The notes beneath the pieces are model-generated. The model was given only the letters and a program-made list of their open reading frames with translations. It was not told the origin of the DNA and did not search any database. This document shows, piece after piece, positions 1-4,456 of a stretch of 6,187 bases of DNA; positions within the stretch are counted from its first letter, which is position 1, and every line of letters starts with the position of its first letter. Source of the stretch: an uncultured Clostridia bacterium (GTDB taxonomy: Bacteria > Bacillota > Clostridia > Christensenellales > CAG-138). The position numbers and the translations under genes are program-made. The stretch covers positions 1 to 6,187 of the forward strand of contig CALEPU010000053.1 in the NCBI GenBank assembly GCA_937913075.1, read 5' to 3'.

Positions 1-1570
1 AAGTCAAAAGGAGCGCGCGAATATGCCCGCCGTCCTGATCGGCGTCGGAAAGTATCACGACCTTATCATATTTTAAATTGTCTATATTGAAATCCTCGCC
101 AATGCCTGTGCCGAGCGCGGTTATAAGGCTCCGCAGCTCCTCATTTTCAAGCACCTGCTCGATACGCTTTTTTTCAACATTGAGCACCTTGCCGCGCAGA
201 GGCAATATAGCCTGAAAACGCCTATCGCGTCCCTGCTTAGCGGAGCCGCCGGCGGAGTCACCCTCGACTATGAAAAGCTCGTTCTGCTTGGGATCCCTTC
301 CCGTGCAGCTTGAAAGCTTGCCTACGAGCGGCGCATTTTCCAGCTTGGATTTTTCCCTTGCCATGCTCTTCGCCTTGCGCGCAGCCTCACGCGCCTTTGC
401 CGCACGTACGGCCTTGTCGGCTATTGTGGCGGAAAGCTCGGCGTTTTTCAGATCTTCAAGTATGGGCGGCAGACATTCGTTCATCACAGCCTCTACGGCG
501 GGGCGCGCTTCGGTGTTGCCAAGCTTTGTCTTTGTCTGTCCCTCAAACTGAATGTTCTGCATTTTAAGCGATATTACCGCCGTCAGACCCTCGCGGAAAT
601 CCTCGCCCGACAGAGAGGCGTCCTTGTCCTTTAAAAGACCTATCCTGCGGCAATAGTCGTTCATCACCTTGGTCAGCGCAGAGCGGAAGCCCGTCTCATG
701 CGTGCCGCCCTCGGTGGTGGGGATGTTATTGACGTATGAAAAAACGTTTTCCGTGTATTCGTCGCTGTGCTGCATAGCTATCTCAACGACGATATTGTCC
801 TTCTTGCCGGAAATGAAGATGGGCTCGGGATAGAGCGAAGTCTTATCGCTGTTCAAATACTTGACAAAATCACAAAGCCCGCCTTCGAAATGATACTCCC
901 GCTCCTTCGCGCTTCCGCGCTCGCGGTTGTCATAAAGCTTGAAACGCACGCCCTTGTTGAGATATGCAAGCTCGCGTATGCGCCTGGCGATTATCTCAAA
1001 ATTCATCTCAACAGTCTCAAAAACCCGTGCATCCGGCATGAAATTTACCTTCGTGCCCTGACGCCTTGTACGGCCGACCTCGGCGAGAGGCGCATCTGCA
1101 ATGCCGGAGTGCATATTGCCCTGCTCGTCCTCAAAACTGTGGAAGCCTATCGAGTACAGCTTGCCGCCTGTCGCTACCTCAACGTTCACGTACTCGGAGA
1201 GCGCGTTGACGACAGAAGCGCCTACGCCGTGCAGACCGCCGGAGTAGCTGTAACTCTCATTGCCGAATTTGCCGCCCGCGTGAAGCTGAGTGAAGACTAC
1301 CTCAACGCCGGATACGCCTAACTTCTCATGTATGCCGACAGGTATGCCCCTGCCGTTGTCCTCAACCGTAACGGAACCGTTCTTTTCCAGCGTGACGGTT
1401 ATCGTATCGGCAAAACCGTTTGCCGCCTCGTCGACGGAGTTGTCGACTATCTCCCATAAAAGGTGATGCAGCCCACGGCTGCCAACGCTGCCTATATACA
1501 TGCCCGGGCGAACCCTTACCGCCTCAAGCCCTTCCATTACTTTAATATCGTCGACCGTATAATCGTGCAT
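1..1570 (-). CDS. parE: Type IIA topoisomerase subunit B (probably topoisomerase IV ParE), 3' end cut by window edge
   Basis: ATPase/TOPRIM subunit that, with its A-subunit partner, passes one DNA duplex through another to decatenate or supercoil the chromosome. The minus-strand frame is open for 523 residues and runs off the window; the family is about 640, so roughly the last 120 are missing. GHKL ATPase motifs are intact: E40 in WEIVDNSVDEA, DNGRG at 71-75, GGLHGVGAS at 111-119, and the QTK loop at 345-347. TOPRIM motifs are EGDSAGG (436-442) and DADQD (509-513). The start is the ATG at 1570-1568, preceded by AGGGG six bases upstream. Its own promoter lies at 1623-1651. ParE is preferred over GyrB because of the REAARKA and RDPKQNEL stretches before TOPRIM and DADQDG in place of the usual gyrase DADVDG. 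GyrB remains possible. No frameshift is seen. Confidence 0.9.
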   Translation of the reverse strand, partial: MHDYTVDDIKVMEGLEAVRVRPGMYIGSVGSRGLHHLLWEIVDNSVDEAANGFADTITVTLEKNGSVTVEDNGRGIPVGIHEKLGVSGVEVVFTQLHAGGKFGNESYSYSGGLHGVGASVVNALSEYVNVEVATGGKLYSIGFHSFEDEQGNMHSGIADAPLAEVGRTRRQGTKVNFMPDARVFETVEMNFEIIARRIRELAYLNKGVRFKLYDNRERGSAKEREYHFEGGLCDFVKYLNSDKTSLYPEPIFISGKKDNIVVEIAMQHSDEYTENVFSYVNNIPTTEGGTHETGFRSALTKVMNDYCRRIGLLKDKDASLSGEDFREGLTAVISLKMQNIQFEGQTKTKLGNTEARPAVEAVMNECLPPILEDLKNAELSATIADKAVRAAKAREAARKAKSMAREKSKLENAPLVGKLSSCTGRDPKQNELFIVEGDSAGGSAKQGRDRRFQAILPLRGKVLNVEKKRIEQVLENEELRSLITALGTGIGEDFNIDNLKYDKVVILSDADQDGGHIRALLLT

Positions 1571-1622
1571 TTTGAACCCCTGCAAGCAACATCATATTGT
1601 GGACATATAAAACCACAAATAC

Positions 1623-1651
1623 ATTATATTGCGTTTAAGCCGTATTGTCAA
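1623..1651 (-). promoter_or_regulatory. Perfect consensus sigma-A promoter of the topoisomerase gene
   Basis: Reading the minus strand, TTGACA (1651-1646) and TATAAT (1628-1623) are separated by exactly 17 bp. Both hexamers match the consensus completely. Transcription would start near 1616, giving a leader of about 45 nt before the ATG at 1570. The -35 box touches the U-tract of the upstream gene's terminator, so the topoisomerase gene is an independent unit rather than part of an operon with the DUF1292 gene. Confidence 0.85.
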
Positions 1652-1681
1652 CAAAAAAGAGCGCGGCACACGCTGCCACGC
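1651..1681 (-). terminator. Rho-independent terminator of the DUF1292 gene
   Basis: On the minus strand GCGTGGCA, loop GCGTG, then TGCCGCGC form an 8-bp stem with one G-U pair (forward arms 1661-1668 and 1674-1681). TCTTTTTTG follows directly. It lies 29 bp past the stop codon of the DUF1292 gene and overlaps the -35 box of the next promoter by one base. Confidence 0.85.
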
Positions 1682-1709
1682 CCATGTTTTGGTTCGAGTG
1701 AAATGACGG

Positions 1710-2090
1710 TTATTTATCCTCACAGCCGCAGTCACAGCCGTGCTCGTGACAGTCGCAATCCTCGTCGTCACAGCAGTCGCAGTCCTCGCCGCAGCAATCC
1801 TCGCTGAGATACTGCTGAGCAAGCTCGATAAGGGCGTCCATATCCTCGTCTGCCGGGGGAACGAACTCCTCGGTGTTGTTCTCCTCGTTTACGATGATGC
1901 GCATGATGTAAAGACCGCCGTCCTCCTCTTCGCACTCATCGCAGTTTTCATCCTCGCATTCGTCGCAACCGCTGCAGTCGGCAAGGATAGCATACTCCTC
2001 GTCCTTATAGTCAAAATAACCGATGACGTCGAGCTCGAACTCGTTGCCATCCTCGTCGGTGAAGACGACAAAATCCCTTTCCTCGTCCAT
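1710..2090 (-). CDS. DUF1292 family protein with a cysteine-rich loop and tail
   Basis: 126-residue acidic protein of unknown function. Residues 1-85 (MDEERDFVVFTDEDGNEFELDV..., ...LYIMRIIVNEE) follow the DUF1292 pattern: a short beta-rich domain beginning with an 'F/I-T-DEDGNE' strand, a variable acidic loop, and a second strand pair ending in EFVPP. Two parts are unusual. The loop at 39-53 carries five cysteines (C39, C42, C45, C50, C53), and a tail at 99-123 carries ten more plus two histidines (H115, H117), spaced as CxC and CC pairs among Asp/Glu. This suggests metal binding, but no function is shown. The start is the ATG at 2090, with AAAGGAG seven bases upstream. The frame is open further upstream, but that stretch is promoter, terminator and tRNA remnant. 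A promoter lies at 2123-2151 and a terminator at 1651-1681, so it is monocistronic. Confidence 0.88.
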   Translation of the reverse strand: MDEERDFVVFTDEDGNEFELDVIGYFDYKDEEYAILADCSGCDECEDENCDECEEEDGGLYIMRIIVNEENNTEEFVPPADEDMDALIELAQQYLSEDCCGEDCDCCDDEDCDCHEHGCDCGCEDK

Positions 2091-2122
2091 GGGTGATCTC
2101 CTTTCAAAATTGATTTCATTTA

Positions 2123-2151
2123 ATTTTACAGCATCTCGCCGCTGATTGCAA
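2123..2151 (-). promoter_or_regulatory. Likely sigma-A promoter of the DUF1292 gene
   Basis: Minus strand TTGCAA (2151-2146, 4 of 6 consensus) and TAAAAT (2128-2123, 5 of 6) are spaced by 17 bp. This gives a leader of about 25 nt containing the AAAGGAG ribosome binding site before the ATG at 2090. Confidence 0.6.
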
Positions 2152-2259
2152 GGGCTTTGTTGTGAAAAAACACGCGAAATTGACCGTTCATATGCAAACC
2201 TTCGGAACCGGTATACTTTTTTGTTATAAGCCATGGAACGGGAAGGGCGATATATGCAG

Positions 2260-2290
2260 AAAAAAACCCCGAAACCGTAAGGCTTCGGGG
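2260..2290 (-). terminator. Rho-independent terminator of the former tRNA-Thr gene
   Basis: On the minus strand CCCCGAA and TTCGGGG form a perfect 7-bp stem, with a further CC/GG pair across a TTAC loop, followed by seven T residues (A-run at 2260-2266 on the plus strand). It starts six bases after the CCA end of the tRNA remnant, as expected for a stand-alone tRNA transcription unit, and it separates the tRNA from the DUF1292 promoter. Confidence 0.88.
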
Positions 2291-2296
2291 CCGTCA

Positions 2297-2342
2297 TGGA
2301 GCTGGTGAGCAGATTCGGACTGCTTACCTCTTCATTACCAAT
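2297..2342 (-). tRNA. Truncated tRNA-Thr(GGT): 3' half only, attL-type remnant
   Basis: Read on the minus strand from 2342, the sequence has the second part of a tRNA. It begins in the anticodon loop (TTGGTAA, anticodon GGT), then the 3' anticodon strand TGAAG, variable loop AGGTA, T-stem AGCAG, T-loop TCCGAAT, T-stem CTGCT, 3' acceptor strand CACCAGC, T73 and encoded CCA. The 5' strand CTTCA needed for the anticodon stem, the D arm and the 5' acceptor GCTGGTG are all absent to the right, replaced by AT-rich sequence. The T-loop reads TCC instead of the near-universal TTC (position 55 changed), so this copy is unlikely to be functional even as a fragment. It is best explained as the chromosomal att half left when an element integrated at the anticodon loop. 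Confidence is high for the fragment and moderate for the amino-acid identity. Confidence 0.85.
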
Positions 2343-2463
2343 TATTTTTTTGCTTATCATACCTTGTTCTATCGTGTTTTAGTTTGCCCTATTATTTCAA
2401 GCAGCTATCGGGAAAAGTGATTATTTGATTATCTTATCTTCTCCTACCTTTCCTTATCGTTCC

Positions 2464-2505
2464 GTATTGGTTTTTAGCTTGCCCGTATTGGTTTTGTATT
2501 GGTTT
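2464..2505 (+). repeat. Three direct repeats GTATTGGTTT, candidate recombinase arm sites
   Basis: GTATTGGTTT occurs at 2464-2473, 2485-2494 and 2496-2505. Start-to-start steps are 21 and 11 bp, close to two turns and one turn of the helix, so all three would face the same side of the DNA. The first two share a longer match (CCGTATTGGTTTT). They sit about 120-165 bp inside the att junction, a distance seen for arm-type sites bound by the N-terminal domain of Tn916/lambda-type integrases. That role is inferred. Confidence 0.6.
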
Positions 2506-2555
2506 CCACCGTGGTTATCGTATAGCGTTTTTTGCGCTCATGCGTTTATAGTATT

Positions 2556-2624
2556 CCCTATACCCTGAAAATCCTGTTACTTTCGTTACGGCTGTTACAA
2601 GGGTGGCAATAGAACAGTATAGGG
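2556..2624. repeat. 8-bp inverted repeat enclosing three GTTAC repeats
   Basis: CCCTATAC (2556-2563) and GTATAGGG (2617-2624) are perfect inverted copies 53 bp apart. Between them GTTAC occurs three times at exact 9-bp steps (2576, 2585, 2594). A fourth GTTAC lies at 2638. The inverse word GTAAC occurs at 2668, 2679 and 2711, each followed by AT. GTTACGG-n-TGTTAC in the left cluster is mirrored by GTAACAT-n-CCGTAAC in the right one. Possible roles are an initiator or regulator binding array, or an origin; this is inference. Confidence 0.5.
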
Positions 2625-2646
2625 CATGATATGACAAGTTACCGCA

Positions 2647-2797
2647 ACATAGTAAAAAGGCAGAATCGTAACATCACCGTAACATTGCTAACACGGTAAA
2701 AAGGTACAATGTAACATAGCCAACACGATTAAAAAAGGTGAGCGCGTGGACATAGTAAAAAGGCAGAAATATAAAAAGCGGACACGCTTAAAAAGGC
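2647..2797. repeat. Five degenerate repeats of consensus ACAYRGTAAAAAGGY (iteron-like)
   Basis: Copies lie at 2647-2661, 2691-2705, 2723-2739, 2750-2764 and 2782-2797, all in the same orientation. Each has ACA, then 3-5 variable bases, then a TAAAAAGG core (one copy has an extra A) and a pyrimidine. Copies one and four are identical over 19 bases (2647-2665 and 2750-2768). GG-to-GG steps are 44, 34, 25 and 33 bp, mostly near multiples of 11. The spacing is too irregular, and the repeats too short and degenerate, for a CRISPR. Iterons or repressor sites for an element-encoded DNA-binding protein are the likeliest explanation. Confidence 0.6.
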
Positions 2798-2903
2798 ATA
2801 CCGAATACCGGAGGGGGATATAAGCCCCGTCGCAGCGGGCGCGGTTGCTCCCAAAACCACACGCCGAAAATAAAAAGACCATTCTAATTTTGCCTGTTGT
2901 AAA

Positions 2904-3872
2904 TCATGCTTTGGTGGCAGGATAATCAAGGTCTTTAATAGCTTGAATAAGCCGCGCCTTGCTTTTATTTGGTAACGATCGCAGAACAGTATCATATATG
3001 CCGTTATCCTCCATCCAGTCAATCAACCATTTTTCAGGATTGCTTGAACGCAGCGCCATTTCAAAATCTTTGTTGAGCTTTGCCGTGAGCTCTATTACAT
3101 CTTCCGTTTTCAGGTACTTATACACCGAATATAGCCATTGATCCATACGGTTGAGCGCAAGCATATACTCAGTATCGTTTTTGTGCTCAGTAAAGGCGCG
3201 GCTTATATTGGTTAGATACTGCGGCGGCATGAGCTTAGGACGGCGGCTCTTGTTCCGGTTATTGATTTGATATAGATATTCCCGCGCCTTATCTGCCTTG
3301 ATATTGGCTATCTTTTTCTTTGCACCCATTCCGGCAGCTCTGCACTTCTCACACCTCACAGCGTTGGTATGAGCGGGGAAAATACTTCCGCAATCTTCGC
3401 AATACCTTAAATTGTATTTGCGTACGCGGAGCTGCATATAGTCATAAAAGTACAGCTCTTCTATACTCTCCACCTCAAAAGCAGGGATCAACTTATTACC
3501 ATTGGGGATATAAAAAGCTTTCAACGGGCAGCTGTCGCTTAACATATCGGGAATATCTGACAGGTCAAGAGCTTTCGAGGCGCGGCTATTCAGAAGATCA
3601 GACGGATAATAGGGCGGGGTTAGCTTGATAATGCTGCCCCTGTTAAATGCGCTCAACATATCCGCAAGGTTGCCGCCCGCTTTCAAGTATTCATCCTTGC
3701 TCTTTTCAAATTGAGCTATACAGATACTGCCGATTGGCTCAACATTTATATTGCAAGTCTTTCCAAATATAGCGAAAGGCGCGGCTTTACCGCGGCTGTC
3801 CGTTTCAACCCAATATTCCCCATCCGCGCCTTTAATTCGGATATAACCATTCTCCAACGCTAATACTATCAT
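2904..3872 (-). CDS. Zinc-finger (CxxC...CxxC) protein of a mobile element, unknown function, DUF6076-like
   Basis: 322-residue soluble protein with no signal peptide or membrane segment. The N-terminal 130 residues are a mixed alpha/beta region without recognised motifs. Residues 132-156 (FEVESIEELYFYDYMQLRVRKYNLRYC) lead into a treble-clef-like zinc site, C158-x2-C161-x12-C174-x2-C177, followed by a basic stretch (about 184-213, AKKKIANIKADKAREYLYQINNRNKSRR) and a helical C-terminus. The 'SIEEL..Y.....R...L..C..CG..F' lead-in resembles DUF6076 and CGNR-type proteins of Clostridia; that is recall, not a search. The basic segment after the finger suggests nucleic-acid binding. The ATG at 3872 is chosen because AAGGGG lies seven bases upstream; a TTG nine codons earlier has no ribosome binding site. 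It is divergent from the HTH-helicase operon. No strong terminator is seen after its stop. Confidence 0.8.
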   Translation of the reverse strand: MIVLALENGYIRIKGADGEYWVETDSRGKAAPFAIFGKTCNINVEPIGSICIAQFEKSKDEYLKAGGNLADMLSAFNRGSIIKLTPPYYPSDLLNSRASKALDLSDIPDMLSDSCPLKAFYIPNGNKLIPAFEVESIEELYFYDYMQLRVRKYNLRYCEDCGSIFPAHTNAVRCEKCRAAGMGAKKKIANIKADKAREYLYQINNRNKSRRPKLMPPQYLTNISRAFTEHKNDTEYMLALNRMDQWLYSVYKYLKTEDVIELTAKLNKDFEMALRSSNPEKWLIDWMEDNGIYDTVLRSLPNKSKARLIQAIKDLDYPATKA

Positions 3873-3976
3873 ACTGCCGCCCCTTCTATTACCAACCAAC
3901 TATAAGCATCCATGCTCTGATTAAGGTATGCACAAAAACCAATGCAAATACCCTTTAGCCGTAAGGAATAATTTGA

Positions 3977-4040
3977 TATAATTAATATAGCAAATCTATT
4001 CACAACCCATTCAATTATAACATGAGTCGGTTAGATTTGC
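3977..4040 (+). promoter_or_regulatory. Divergent spacer with 9-bp inverted repeat and possible promoter for the HTH-helicase operon
   Basis: GCAAATCTA (3990-3998) and TAGATTTGC (4032-4040) are perfect inverted copies 33 bp apart, just upstream of the first HTH gene. A TATAAT hexamer stands at 3977-3982, but the only hexamer 17 bp before it (TTTAGC, 3954-3959) is a poor -35 box, so the promoter may need an activator or lie elsewhere. The repeat is a candidate operator for one of the small HTH proteins. If transcription starts upstream of it, the arms could also form a leader hairpin ending ten bases before the GGAGG ribosome binding site at 4053-4057. Confidence 0.4.
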
Positions 4041-4062
4041 AATAAATTCTTTGGAGGATAAT

Positions 4063-4272
4063 ATGAAAAACAGTTGTTTTTACGATCGTTTACCCAAGTA
4101 TATGAGCTTGACGGATTGTTGTACCTATTTCGGGGTAAGCAAGTATTGGCTCAGGCGCTGTATCAAAGAGGGGCGGCTTATCCCCATAATGATGGGTAAT
4201 GCGTTTATGATCGAGGTATCGGCGCTTGAGATTCTTCTTTCAAACGTCGCGGCGGAGGGTAACAAGGTATGA
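4063..4272 (+). CDS. Small excisionase/MerR-like helix-turn-helix protein (first of two)
   Basis: 69-residue protein built around one HTH_17/excisionase-type winged helix: MSLTDCCTYFGVSKYWLRRCIKEGRLIPIMMGNAFMIEV (about 14-52). It contains the turn GVSKYWLRR, the EGRLIP wing start and the final beta hairpin, then a short helix ALEILLSN. Such proteins bend DNA at attachment sites as recombination directionality factors or act as small repressors. The ATG at 4063 follows GGAGG with five bases between; an in-frame TTG at 4051 overlaps that ribosome binding site and is rejected. It is the first gene of a plus-strand operon, overlapping the next gene by four bases (ATGA). Three cysteines (C5, C19, C20) near the N-terminus are uncommon for the family. 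Xis or regulator cannot be told apart from sequence alone. Confidence 0.82.
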   Translation: MKNSCFYDRLPKYMSLTDCCTYFGVSKYWLRRCIKEGRLIPIMMGNAFMIEVSALEILLSNVAAEGNKV

Positions 4273-4454
4273 GCGTTGAGAAGGTTTATTATAGCGTGAA
4301 AGAAACAGCCGCTAAAACGGGGTTGAGTCAAAAGTATTTGAGGGCGGGGCTGAGTGATGGATCAATTCCCCATATCAAGTCCGGCAACAAATACTTGATA
4401 AATCTCCCGTTGCTGATAGAGCGGCTCAATCAAGAATGTAAGAGGACAGGTTAA
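4269..4454 (+). CDS. Small excisionase-like helix-turn-helix protein (second of two)
   Basis: 61-residue protein that is almost entirely an excisionase-family HTH domain. YYSVKETAAKTGLSQKYLRAGLSDGSIPHIKSGNKYLINLPLLIERLN (7-54) has the typical order of helix, turn (GLSQKYLRAGL), wing DGSIPHIKSGNKYLIN and closing helix, and matches the family more closely than its upstream neighbour. Its ATG lies inside the stop of the preceding gene (ATGA), with GGAGGG nine bases upstream, so translation is probably coupled. The helicase gene starts two bases after its stop. A DNA-binding role is well supported; excision factor versus loader or regulator for the replication protein is open. Confidence 0.85.
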   Translation: MSVEKVYYSVKETAAKTGLSQKYLRAGLSDGSIPHIKSGNKYLINLPLLIERLNQECKRTG

Positions 4455-4456
4455 GT

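Larger units (their letters stand above)
2343..2903. other. Non-coding, repeat-dense end of the element (candidate att arm/origin control region)
   Basis: 561 bp with no credible gene. Short ORFs here on the minus strand have no ribosome binding site and run through the repeats. The stretch holds, in order: AT-rich sequence next to the att core; three GTATTGGTTT direct repeats; a CCACCGTGG palindrome (around 2507-2515); a GTTAC cluster bracketed by an 8-bp inverted repeat; the opposed GTAAC cluster; five ACA...TAAAAAGG repeats; and a GC-richer patch (2800-2865) with GGGG/CCCC hairpin potential but no T-tract. Repeats of several kinds between an att core and the first gene suggest recombinase arm sites and/or a replication origin. 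No protein-binding evidence exists. Confidence 0.5.

Noticed and set aside
270..1321. Plus-strand ORFs of 85-184 codons opposite the topoisomerase gene
   Set aside because: They lie antisense to a continuous 523-residue frame with intact family motifs, lack ribosome binding sites and resemble no protein.
1740..2096. 118-codon hydrophobic plus-strand ORF
   Set aside because: It is the antisense shadow of the Asp/Glu/Cys-rich DUF1292 gene; acidic codons read backwards give Val/Leu/Ile-rich peptides that mimic membrane segments.
2091..2360. N-terminal extension of the DUF1292 frame to 216 residues
   Set aside because: The extra 90 codons cross the promoter, the tRNA terminator and the tRNA remnant; the ATG at 2090 has a strong AAAGGAG site and matches the usual family start.
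2647..2797. CRISPR array
   Set aside because: Repeat units are only 15-17 bp, degenerate and spaced irregularly (25-44 bp), and no cas gene is present.
2868..2936. Long hairpin (AAAGACC/GGTCTTT) spanning the stop of the zinc-finger gene as its terminator
   Set aside because: The loop is about 50 nt and includes the stop codon, the stem is AT-rich and the T-tract is interrupted; too weak to list as a feature.
2688..3022. Minus-strand ORFs of 64 and 97 codons through the repeat region
   Set aside because: One starts inside the zinc-finger gene in another frame, both run through the ACA...TAAAAAGG repeats, and neither has a convincing ribosome binding site.
3873..3899. TTG start adding nine residues to the zinc-finger protein
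   Set aside because: No ribosome binding site precedes it, whereas the ATG at 3872 has AAGGGG seven bases upstream.
4125..4331. 68-codon minus-strand ORF
   Set aside because: Antisense to the two overlapping HTH genes, which have clear family motifs and ribosome binding sites.
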